Assembly: GCA_027596035.1 (NCBI GenBank)
Contig: JADGJA010000202.1
Location: 1-30,583 of the forward strand
Length of the DNA: 30,583 nt
Direction: 5' to 3'
DNA from: Thoreauomyces humboldtii
Lineage: Eukaryota > Chytridiomycota > Chytridiomycetes > Spizellomycetales > Powellomycetaceae
The notes below the pieces were generated by a model, which was not told the origin of the DNA, made no database searches, and saw only the letters and a program-made list of their open reading frames with translations. This document shows positions 10,188-18,675 of the stretch, piece after piece (the stretch's first letter is position 1; each line of letters starts with the position of its first letter). The position numbers and the translations under genes were made by a program.

Positions 10188-13100
10188 ATGGACGCCGGCG
10201 CCCTCTACAGGCTTTTCGCCTCAACCGTCGTCCCAGAGGAGCATGTACGCACTCCTGCCGAGGAAGAGCTCAAGAAGGTACTCCTCCCGTCTCAACCCCC
10301 CCCCCCCCCCCCGGGGCCCCCCCCCCCCCGCCCCCCGGGGGGGGGGGGGCGGGCGCGGGGCGGGGGGGGGGGGGGGGGCGGGCGGGGGGGGGGGGGCGGC
10401 GGGCCGGGGGGGGGGTGGGGGGNNNNNNNNNNCTCAACCCGGGGTCCCCCTGTTCTTTTTCCCCCCCCTGGCGTTGAATACCTCAACTCTGGTACCCCCC
10501 CCTCTTCACCCCCCCCCCCCCCCCCCAGGGGAACCAAAGACACTGACCCACTGGGTTCGTGCAGGCCGAACTGGCTCCAGGGTTCATGACCGCCGTGCTG
10601 CAAATCCTCGCTTCCAACGAGGCTGACGATATGGTCCGTCAGGCCGCCGCAATCTTCTTCAAGAACCGCTGCTCGCGTGGATGGGATCCCGCGAAGAAGG
10701 AACGGATGATCAGCGACCAGGACAAAGCCTACGTCAGGCAGCACATCCTGGGCGCCATTGTCCACCTTCCACCAAAGATCCGAGTGCAGCTCGTGGCCTG
10801 CCTCGGTGCCATGCTCGGCGCGGACGCACGGACAAACAGCTGGCCCAGCTATCTCTCCGAGACCATGGCCCTTGCTCAGTCGTCCGACGAGGCGTCTGTC
10901 AACGCCGGGGTCGTCGCCGTTCACGAATACGTTCGCGTCTTCCAGTGGGGGACCGAGGAGAAGCGCCAGGCGCTCGTTCCTATCATCCAGGACGCTCTGC
11001 CCACACTCCAGCGTATCGCAACTGCAGCGGCCACTTCAAACACTCAGGAGGCCGGGCAGCTCGTCAAGACCATCCTCAAGACATACCACGCCACCATTCG
11101 TCTCGGCTTGTCGCCGATCCAGCAGAACTCGGCCTCCCTTGTGCCATGGGGCACCCTCTTCGTTCAGATTGTGGAAAAGCCGTTGCCTCTCGACATGCCG
11201 GGCATGCCGGAGGATCCAGCCGAACGCGAAAAGCACCCGTGGTGGAAGGCGAAGAAGTGGGCCTACTCCTGCCTCAACTTCTTGTTTGAGCGGTATGGGC
11301 GCAAGCCGGAACTCGCCTACAAGTCCTTTTCGGCCACTTTCATGGAGCACTTTGCCTGCAACATTCTCACCTCGTACCTGAAACAGGTCGAAGCCATCGT
11401 CGGTGGTGCTTGGGTGTCTGGCCGCGTCGTCAAGCGTATTGCCAACTACCTGCAGGCTTGCGTGAAGCCAAAGAGCACCTGGCACATCATGAAGCCTCAT
11501 TTGGAGGTCATCATCATGCACTTCATCTTCCCCCGCCTCTGCTTCAGCGATGAGGATCAGGAGTCGTGGGATGATGATCCCGTCGAGTATGTGCGAAAGC
11601 GCGTCGACAATCCGGTCGAAGAGTTCCGAAGTCCCGTCCAGGCCGTACAGGACCTTCTGTTCGACATTGCCAAACTCCGCTCCACTCAAACCTTCATTCC
11701 CATCGTGACTCTGATCAACGGCATCATCACCCGGCACCAGGAGGCTCCGGTTGAACAGCGGAACCCTCGAGAAAAGGACGGCGCCTTGACAATGATGTCA
11801 ACTGTTGCCGCCCTTGCCCTCGACAAAAAGTCCCCAATCCTCGGCCACCTCGAGACCTTTATATCTGCGAACGTGCTCCCCGAGCTGGCTAGCCCTCATG
11901 GGTTCCTTCGTGCTCGCGCGTGCGAGACGCTGGTGGCATACGAGGAGCTCAGCATTCAGGACCCTTCTGTGCTTCTCTTTGCTTTCCAAGGCGTCGCGGC
12001 GTGTCTTCGCGATCCGGAACTCCCCGTCCGCGTCACGGCGGCTCTCGCTCTAAAGGTTTGCATGCGGTCCGAAGTCGTGCATGAGGCCATGAAGCCTCAT
12101 GTGCAGGACATCATTCGAACCCTTATGGTTCTCACGGACGAGGTCGATATGGATACCCTACCGGAAGTCATGGAGACCGTTGTTTCGGACTTCTCGGACC
12201 TTCTTTCTCCCTTTGCCGCTGATCTCGCCACATCCCTCGCTCAGACACTCAGCCGTCTCATCGAAGAGGTGTCGCAGGAGACTGATGACCCTGACTTGAA
12301 TGAACTTTTGGAAGAGAAGACACTCACAACTCAAGGTGTCATGCGCACCCTCTGCACCCTCGTCATGGCTATGGAAGCATCACCGCAGATCATATCTCAG
12401 CTTGAGATCATTGCCGCCCCAGTCCTGGCGATGTGCCTCGAGCGCGGGCTCCTTGATTTCTTCGAGGACGTGTTCGAGATCATCGAGACGTCGACTTTCT
12501 GCTCGAAGACCATCTCTCCCACCATGTGGCAACTCTGGCCATCCATCTACAGCGCCTTCAAGGGCGACGCCTGCGATTACATCGATGAGATGACCAACTC
12601 TCTCGAGAATTTCATATGCTACGGCAGTGCTACGTTCGCGCAGAGCAGCGACCACCAGGCTCAGATTTTTGACATCATCAAGACCATTTTATGCCAGGAG
12701 AATCGAGCAAGACTCTCCAATACCAACAGGACCCGAGCCTGTGATCTGGTCGAAGCCGTGCTTCTCAACCTCGAGGGTCACGTGGATGTTATGATCCCAC
12801 AGTTCCTCGACTTGGTCCTTCCCTACCTGCAACCTCCAGCACCAGGGGAGAAGGTCACCAAGCCTGCTTTACGTGTCCGATATCTTGAGATCGTCGTCAA
12901 CGCCATCCGATATAACCCTTCGGGCACGCTGGCCCTGCTCGACCAGAGGAACGCCACCGCCGTCTTCTTCCAGCTGTGGTTCAAGGACCTTCCCGAGTTC
13001 CGACGCGTGCACGACAAGAAGCTATGCGTCCTCGCGCTGTCGGCCATCCTGGAGCTTCCCATGGACCAGTTCCCCGCGGCGAGCCTTCACGGAACAGAAG

Positions 13101-13730
13101 GGTGGATGCAGATCCTGAACGGGATCCTGACGGTCTTCGAGACGTATCCTGTCGCTCTCAGGACGAGGGAGAAGGAGATGAGTGCGTTGGACGAAGAGGA
13201 CGACGAGGAGGCTGAGGATGACGATGAGGACCAGCTCCTCAAGGATTCGACCGGTACGTGTTTCTCTTCGTGTCTTTCTTTCAGATATTATCTCCTCTGA
13301 CAAATGCTGTCCCTTGTATTTTACAGACGACGTGGACGTTCTCGACAACGAAGACGAGTACATGGAGCTCCTCGCCAGGAAGGCTGCCGAAGCCAATCCC
13401 GCCACCACCGACGCACACGGCACGGGACAGTACTTTTCGGACGATGAGTCGGACGACGACGACGACCCATGGGAGGAGGACGAGCTGGCCGAGGATCCCT
13501 TCTTCGAGACTCCCCTCGACAAGGTGGACGCGTACGCCAGCTTCGAGGCGACGGTCAAGAACCTCCTCGCGAGGCCCGACACGGCGGGGATCATGGGCCA
13601 ACTCGGCGAGCAGCAACAGATCTTCATGCAGGGACTCTGGCAGCAGGGAAGGGTGGAGCAGGAGAAGGAGAGGGTCAGGCAGGCAAAGATCCAAGCCGGG
13701 GAGGCGAAGGCCGCGCCGAGCTTGCTTTGA
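10188..13730 (+). CDS. NMD5: Importin-7/Nmd5-type karyopherin beta
   Basis: Nuclear import receptor of the importin-beta superfamily. Yeast relatives Nmd5 and Sxm1 carry cargo such as TFIIS, Hog1 and ribosomal proteins with Ran-GTP. Model: join(10188..10277,10565..13253,13327..13730), 1060 aa, close to the ~1040-1050 aa of the family. The N-terminal importin-beta domain lies at residues ~20-110 (AEEELKK joined to AELAPGFM, then VRQAAAIFFKNR), followed by all-helical HEAT-like repeats. The C-terminal third carries the acidic insertions usual in importin-7/8 (DEEDDEEAEDDDED and DESDDDDDPWEEDE), then a helical tail. Intron 2 is an ordinary 73 nt. Intron 1 is 287 nt and contains a homopolymer block and Ns, so its true length is unknown; its splice sites are clean and in phase 0. 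Whether it is the Nmd5 or Sxm1 orthologue is not settled. Confidence 0.93.
10297..10530. other. Homopolymer C/G block with 10-N gap inside importin intron 1
   Basis: The intron holds long C runs, then G runs (about 10331-10422), ten Ns at 10423-10432, and further C runs near 10511-10527. The word CTCAACCC occurs just before the C run (10291) and again just after the Ns (10433). This suggests a mis-joined or duplicated gap edge. It is best read as a sequencing or assembly defect on a hard-to-read C/G tract, not biology. Confidence 0.8.
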
Positions 13731-14002
13731 AAAAAACACTTCCCGTTCCTTCCTTCCCTCTTTTTAGAGCGAGGCAGTCGCCTACATCTCATACTTTTTT
13801 TTCATAGACTATCGTGCGTACGTGGGGTTCTTCTTTCATAGGCCCCTCGTCTCCATCAAATACAGGTTCATGCTTTATCCTTCCAACCTTCCCTGCATCC
13901 CAAGACATCATCAGTCTCCTCCGGCTAAACTCATATAATCGAGCATCAGTGCGGCAGAGTCCCGTCACATCTGTCAAAGAAAGCTCTTTTCCGAGGGTGT
14001 TC

Positions 14003-14086
14003 CGTGGGCAGATGGCACCGGTATGGCCCATGTACAACCAAAGAAAACGATTAAATAAGAAGATATATGAAGAATAGATAAGTAAA
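14003..14086 (+). repeat. 84-base dispersed element, copy 1
   Basis: It begins CGTGGGCAGATGGCACCGGT and ends in an A/T-rich tail with GATA-like words. It matches 17500-17583 at about 77 of 84 positions by eye, same orientation, with sharp loss of similarity on both sides. It lies ~270 bases past the importin stop. Not recognised as a known SINE, MITE or RNA. Confidence 0.75.
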
Positions 14087-14359
14087 GGGAATCGTTAAAT
14101 CGACGGTGCCTTTCTTATGTACACGGTGTTTTGGCGCATTTGCTGCGCACACGGTGTGCCACACAGGGAGAAGAATCATCCCCGGACATTCACTTGGCGG
14201 TGAAGGCAATCTAGTCCCACTGCATCTGCTCAAGACATCTGCTTGCTGGTGAAGTGACCTGCAGGCTTTGCATCACTACTCTTATGTCATTTGTCTCGCC
14301 GGTTGCGTGCAGTGCTTGATGTGCATGTTTCTCCTCGGAGTCTTGCTTTTGCTATGATT

Positions 14360-14563
14360 TCAGAAAGAACGTGTGCTCGGCACAGCACGTCCCAAGGGTG
14401 CTTTCCTCACCCGCGGTACCACAATATACAAAGGTTGCTCGCGCAGGAGGTCGAGGAGGTTCGTGTCTAGTTCTGCACTGTGATAACCCTCGAATGACAA
14501 ACAAGAAAGCACATCGTCTATTATGTGCGCGGAGAGTCTTTTCACAACTACCGCGAAAGGCAC
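14360..14563 (-). pseudogene. Orphan coding-like fragment without start
   Basis: Read leftwards from 14563, a 67-codon frame has protein-like composition (AFVVV-type start, then SAHIIDDVLS, LLDLLREQPLYIVVP). It has no ATG, begins after a CAACTCAG acceptor-like word and stops at 14360. It could be the last exon or relic of a gene broken by the repeat island. No family recognised, and chance is possible. Confidence 0.22.
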
Positions 14564-14680
14564 TGAGTTGACCCAACCTGCTGGCTGAACCTTGCCTTGC
14601 GTGCCATTGTGGGCGCAGCCTCACCTCCATTCTCTAAGCTGCACCAAGTGTATTCTCACACCCCACGAAATCAGTTCATC

Positions 14681-14732
14681 CAGCTAAGTCACCCCTGCAG
14701 CAGGGCTAAGTCACCAATCAGCTAAGTCACCC
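14681..14732 (+). repeat. Three copies of GCTAAGTCACC
   Basis: The 11-mer GCTAAGTCACC appears near 14683, 14705 and 14721, separated by short spacers. It marks the left edge of the repeat island. A bZIP-like site (TGACTTA on the other strand) is embedded in each copy, but I have no evidence of function. Confidence 0.5.
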
Positions 14733-14893
14733 GTTTTTTTGTCATCTCGCGCGCTTTCATGCTCTCACTGATATTGGCTTTTTTTTGTTCGTTTCTCTTG
14801 TTCTTTCTCTGACTTTGGTTTTCTCTCTTCATTTCCTAGGTCCTTAGGTCACGTCGTCCACGTTCCGCCAAGTTCCTCGAGTTCCATCAAGGG

Positions 14894-15113
14894 GTTGCAG
14901 GGGCTTCTGCTCTTGCTGTGTAACCCAGGCTGCAGGGGCTTCTGCCCTTGCTGTGTGGCCGATGCGGGCTGCAGGGGCTTCAGCCCTTGCTGTGTGGTCC
15001 CCGGCTGCAGGGGCTTCTGCCCATGCTGTGTGGTCCCGGCTGCAGGGGCTTCTGCCATTGCTGTGTGGTTGCGGCTGCAGGGCTTCAGGAGGCCCGTGCT
15101 CCTGCTGTGTAGC
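14894..15113 (+). repeat. ~35-base tandem array, six degenerate units
   Basis: Units begin TGCAGGGGCTTCTGCCCTTG and end CTGTGTGGTC-like. They start near 14896, 14931, 14970, 15006, 15041 and 15076, so spacing is 35, 39, 36, 35 and 35. The last units drift. Because 35 is not a multiple of three, every frame cycles through Cys/Gly- or Gln/Pro-rich peptides, and the open frames here are not genes. Inverted degenerate relatives lie at 16561-16676. Confidence 0.85.
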
Positions 15114-15117
15114 CCCT

Positions 15118-15400
15118 CCCAAGCGGTTGGTCGTCATACCTTGTTATCGACCATGCTCCTTGCTTTGGATAGCAAGGACCATCGTCGTTGCACAGGATTA
15201 CCTCCAGTCAAGCTATTCCCCCCTTCCCTCCCCAGCGGTTGATCCTGATACCTGTTTGCATGCATGTTCCTTGCTCTCGCATAGCAGTGATCATTGCCGG
15301 CGCAAAGGTTCCCTTCGATCAAGCCCCTGCCATCCCTTGTCCCTCCGCCCCTCATGCCACCCTATCCCACTTGCCATTCCCTAGTGTTCCTTGCCTCTGC
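15118..15400 (+). repeat. ~115-base degenerate tandem repeat, about three units
   Basis: The units share AGCGGTTG-GTC/GATC, ATACCTG, GTTCCTTGCT and ATAGCA-like blocks in the same order. The TCCTTGC anchor lies near 15157, 15268 and 15387, giving spacings of about 111 and 119. The copies are strongly diverged, and the third is partial. Confidence 0.6.
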
Positions 15401-15896
15401 CGAGGCGATGGGCACCCACCCATGAGACCCCTCCCGTCCGTCCATGCTTGGTAAAAGGATGGTTGGAACTCTGGAACTACAGGGTGCTTCCCAAGAGCAG
15501 CCCGGAAATCTTTCCTGACTAGGACCAAGACGGGAACGAAGAGCGAACGTGCTGCACTCGAGGGTGAGCGAAAAGAATTGTCTTCGCCTGTTCCATCCCT
15601 TTTCGGGAATGCCGACGGTGAGGTGCCGGTTTGATGGCTACGTCGGTACTTCATCGTCGGTTGTCCGGCATGATAGCTTATGCTATAAACCTTGTCCTCT
15701 CAGATCTCAAACATGCATTTGAGGACGAGGGATGTTATGGCTAGGGTTTTGTGCGGCGTTTGTGCGGATAACATCTCTCCATTTGAGGACGCTCAACCTC
15801 GTCTCCAGTTGAAGCTGCGGTCGCTGGCTTAAATGTTCATGCTTTCTTCTTGCTTTGGCCTCGGCGTTCACCATTGCACGTTCGCGGAGTACCTGA

Positions 15897-16210
15897 AATC
15901 TTCCGAGCGTACGCCATCGAGAGGAAGCCCTCCGGTCGAGGACATTGGTCAAGAGAAGCGTCCAGTCCACAACCCGTCCGCCATGCCGTCCGCCATGCCG
16001 TTCGGCGAACGTCAACCACGTCATCCCTTGTCCGTTGTGGGCGATAAGAACTCCGACGCAGCGACGCCTTCCTGTCACCCTTCCTCCGCCCTCTCGACCA
16101 CGACCGCGACCGCGACCACGACCACGACCCTTCCGCGAGGAACCGCTCACCAAGCACGACCAAAGCCACCTCCCGGCCCCTGCACCCCTCTTGTGGCGAT
16201 CGCCGGACTC
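15897..16210 (+). repeat. Left arm of ~300-base inverted duplication
   Basis: Read on the plus strand this arm matches the minus strand of 18172-18448, from AATCTTCCGAGCGTACGCC to the GGCGATCGCCGGACTC end. Long identical blocks include GTCAACCACGTCATCCCTTG and the GTTGTGGGCGATAAGAACTCC block. The left arm is longer because of a GACCNC-type simple repeat (~16098-16130) and a short insertion near 16174. A one-base length difference breaks any shared reading frame in the middle. Confidence 0.85.
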
Positions 16211-16404
16211 TTGTCCCGTTTGATACCTTTCCGATCGCCGGACTCGTTCCGGTTGACAACAGCCGGAGAGGATATGGAAGACATGGAAGACAAGGAAGAC
16301 ATGGGGGAGACACGGGTACAACTCACATCGATGAGACGAGGGTCGACGGCTTGGCTTGGGTCGACGGAGGGTTGACGGCTTGGGAAGACTGGAGAGTCGA
16401 GGTG

Positions 16405-16554
16405 GACGAGACGACATGCCGAAGTGTGCCGCGTAGACGACGACTTGGAGAACTGGAGGGTCAAGCACTTGGACGGGTGGACGAGACGACATGCCGAAGT
16501 GTGCCCCGTAGACGACGACTTGGAAGACTGGAGGGTCAAGCACTTGGGCGGGTG
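16405..16554 (+). repeat. 75-base tandem duplication
   Basis: Two adjacent copies (16405-16479 and 16480-16554) begin GACGAGACGACATGCCGAAG and differ at only a few positions. The 75-base unit keeps frame, so both strands show a repeated 25-residue peptide. I see no start, splice or family signal to call it a gene. Confidence 0.85.
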
Positions 16555-16560
16555 GAGAAG

Positions 16561-16676
16561 CCACACTGCAAGGGCTTTGAGCCCCTGCAGCCTGAGTCCC
16601 ACAGCAAGGGCAGAGGCCCCTGCTACCCTCGACACCACCGTTGCAGCCGGGGCCACACAGCAAGCCGATGCAGCCT
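16561..16676 (-). repeat. Inverted relatives of the 35-base array
   Basis: On the minus strand, three degenerate units read GCTGCAGGGGCTC, GGGCCTCTGCCCTTGCTGTG and GCTTGCTGTGTGGCCC. They match the unit of 14894-15113 in opposite orientation. Confidence 0.65.
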
Positions 16677-16761
16677 GAGAGGATATGGCCTTCTCCGATC
16701 GCCGGACTCGTTCCGGTTGATAACGCCTGAGAGGGAATGGCCCTCTCCGATCGCCGGACTC
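16674..16761 (-). repeat. Two inverted copies of the hairpin array unit
   Basis: 16674-16722 is the exact reverse complement of 17920-17968 over all 49 bases. A second, less exact copy follows at 16727-16761. A further degenerate copy lies at about 16221-16275. These units are otherwise arrayed at 17815-18187. Confidence 0.9.
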
Positions 16762-17499
16762 GGAACAGATCGCCTCCGAATACCGCCTTGCAATTGCGCT
16801 CGTCTCCTTGCCGCGCGAACGAGTTTGATCAATCGACTGGTACGTATATAGATAGATAGTTCCAAGCATAGTTTCAGCCTACCGTTCGCTTATGCACCAC
16901 CTTACAAGCTCTCGGCCAGTCTACTGCTCCTCTCCTGGTTCCTACCCTCAACTGATGCCTATACTCAGCTGGCCACGAACCAATCACAGGTGGTTTCTCC
17001 AAGTGATGAATGCGTAATCCTGAAACTCATAACGTGGTAGAGTTCTACGCGCTCGTCTTTTGTGCCGCTTCATACTTTGATTACTGTTGTATTATCTGAC
17101 GTCAGCTCTTCCGAACGATCTACGGATACAGCCCTCTGACAACCATCGGTTCTGCTAACATTTCATCTTTTCGACGGAATCTAGAAGTTCACAAGGCTGG
17201 AGCTGTATCCGGTATGCAGGGTTCGGTTTTCCGTCCCCATTCGGAGCACAATCACCGTTGCTTGTAGGTGCCTTCCTCGACATGCCACTGGTGGACACAG
17301 CTCGTTCAGTGATTCCATGCACCTTTCCGTATAAGGAAAACCCTATTCCAGCTGCCAATTTCGATTCAAAGCAAACCATTATCGTAATGACGCCCTGTTC
17401 AGTTTCTTTGATTGGCTGGTTCTTCATCTGCGATCTGCCGGCCACGCTATCAGTACATCTTCGCTCGCGTGAAGGTACCATATTTTTCGATGGTCATAT
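16762..17499. other. Unassigned part of repeat island
   Basis: There is a TATA-like stretch near 16846-16858 (GTATATAGATAGATAG). Then comes unique-looking DNA with short frames on both strands (for example 17258-17551 plus and 17155-17481 minus), neither with a recognisable domain. CATAACGTGG at 17028-17037 could be an LTR end (see findings). No firm gene. Confidence 0.35.
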
Positions 17500-17583
17500 C
17501 GTGGGCAGATTGCACCGGTATGGTCCATGTACAACCAAAGAAAACGATTAAATGAGAAGATTTATAAAGAGTAGATAAATAAA
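17500..17583 (+). repeat. 84-base dispersed element, copy 2
   Basis: Same orientation as 14003-14086, with about seven mismatches by eye. It is followed by an A-rich stretch (17581-17615) and then the direct duplication at 17628. Confidence 0.75.
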
Positions 17584-17627
17584 TAAACAAAAAAGAAGAA
17601 AGAGTCAACAAGAAGAATCCCCAGTCT

Positions 17628-17844
17628 GCTCTCCGATTCATGAGCAAGGGCCAATTCGTCATGGCTGTGTTCTTCAGCGTCGCGGGAAGAAGAGTTATCT
17701 GAGGCAGCGTGTGAGGAGGAAGAGTCGGGTGAAGATCCTCGGAAGGAGATGACGACGCATTCGTTAATTGTCTTTGCGAGGTGACATACCTGTGGGTCAG
17801 GCCTCTCGCAATGTTATCAAACCGGATACGAGTCCGGCGATCGG
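17628..17844 (-). repeat. Direct duplication copy A (coding-like on minus strand)
   Basis: It matches 18469-18675 in the same orientation, by eye roughly 80-85% identical. On the minus strand both copies encode a similar Ser-rich peptide (pattern VCHLAKT .. RGSS-DSSSSH-ASDN-SSR-AEEH). They differ by a 9-base in-frame gap and mostly conservative changes. A splice-donor-like CAG/GTATGT precedes the block. This may be an exon of an unrecognised repeat-borne gene. Confidence 0.8.
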
Positions 17845-18187
17845 AGAGGGCCATATCCTCTCAGGCTATTATCAACCGGAACGAGTCCGGCGATCGGAGA
17901 GGGCCATATCCTCCCAGGCTATCAACCGGAACGAGTCCGGCGATCGGAGAAGGCCATATCCTCTCAGGCTATCAACCGGAACGAGTTCGGCGATCGCAGA
18001 GGGCCATATCCTCTCAGGCTATTATCAACCGGAACGAGTCACGGCGATCGACTATTATCAACCGGGACAAGTCCGCGGCGATCGACTATTATCAACCGGG
18101 AACGAGTCACGGCGATCGACTGTTATCAACCGAAACGAGTCACGGCGATCGACTATTATCAAACCGGACACGAGTCCGGCGATCGCC
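17815..18187 (+). repeat. Two-phase tandem array of TATCAACCGGAACGAGTCCGG units
   Basis: Unit starts (TATCAA/TATCAG) are near 17815, 17870, 17920, 17970, 18023, 18056, 18090, 18124 and 18157. The first four units are 55, 50, 50 and 53 bases; the next four are 33, 34, 34 and 33. Long units contain two possible hairpins: CCGGA-ACGAG-TCCGG and GAGAGG-GCCATAT-CCTCTC. Short units keep the first part, with TCACGGCGATCGACTAT replacing the second hairpin. There are no unique spacers, so it is not a CRISPR. Confidence 0.92.
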
Positions 18188-18448
18188 ACAGGAGGTGGCT
18201 TTGGTCGTGCTTGGTGAGCGGTTCCTCGCGGAAGGAGGCCTCGAGGTCGAGAGGGCAGAGGAAGGGTGACCGGAAGGCGTTGCTCCATCGGAGTTCTTAT
18301 CGCCCACAACGGACAAGGGATGACGTGGTTGACGTTCGCCGGCATGGCGAATGGCATGGCGGCCGGGTTGGGGATTGGGTTGGGGATTGGGCGCTCCTCT
18401 TGTCCTCGACCGGGGGGCTTCCTCTCGATGGCGTACGCTCGGAAGATT
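18172..18448 (-). repeat. Right arm of ~300-base inverted duplication
   Basis: It is the inverted partner of 15897-16210. It directly follows the hairpin array and is itself followed by copy B of the direct duplication. On this arm the order array unit, arm, Ser-rich block is contiguous, so it may be the less rearranged version. Confidence 0.85.
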
Positions 18449-18468
18449 GCGTCGTCTTCTTGATTGTT

Positions 18469-18675
18469 GCTCTCCGATTCGTGAGCGAGGGCCAGTTCCT
18501 CATGGCCGTGTTCTTCAGCGTTGCGGGAGGAAGGGTTGTCTGAGGCAGAGTGTGAGGAGGAAGAGTCGGTGGAAGATCCTCGGGAGGAGATAAGGACGCG
18601 TGTCTTTGCGAGGTGACATACCTGTGGGTCAGTCCTTTCATACTGTATCAGACCGGGCACGAGTCCGGTGATCGG
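18469..18675 (-). repeat. Direct duplication copy B
   Basis: Partner of 17628-17844. It ends in a single ATCAGACCGGGCACGAGTCC sequence continuing to GGTGATCGG, a single-copy relative of the array unit found at the same place in copy A. The array in copy A may therefore have expanded from this junction. On the minus strand the frame is open from 18723 through to about 18058. Confidence 0.8.

Larger units (their letters stand above)
13731..14640. other. Gene-poor DNA after importin
   Basis: This is the importin 3' flank. It includes the first copy of an 84-base dispersed element (14003-14086) and an orphan minus-strand frame at 14360-14563 with no ATG. Otherwise I see only short overlapping frames. 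It leads into the repeat island. Confidence 0.45.

Noticed and set aside
13789..14037. 82-codon minus-strand ORF in the importin 3' flank
   Set aside because: It overlaps the 84-base dispersed element and lacks conservation clues; likely chance.
15707..16663. 318-codon minus-strand ORF in the repeat island
   Set aside because: It crosses several repeat units and the 75-base duplication; it is open because of repeat periodicity and shows no domain.
17815..18187. CRISPR-like array
   Set aside because: Units are contiguous and similar along their whole length; there are no unique spacers, no cas genes, and the genome is eukaryotic.
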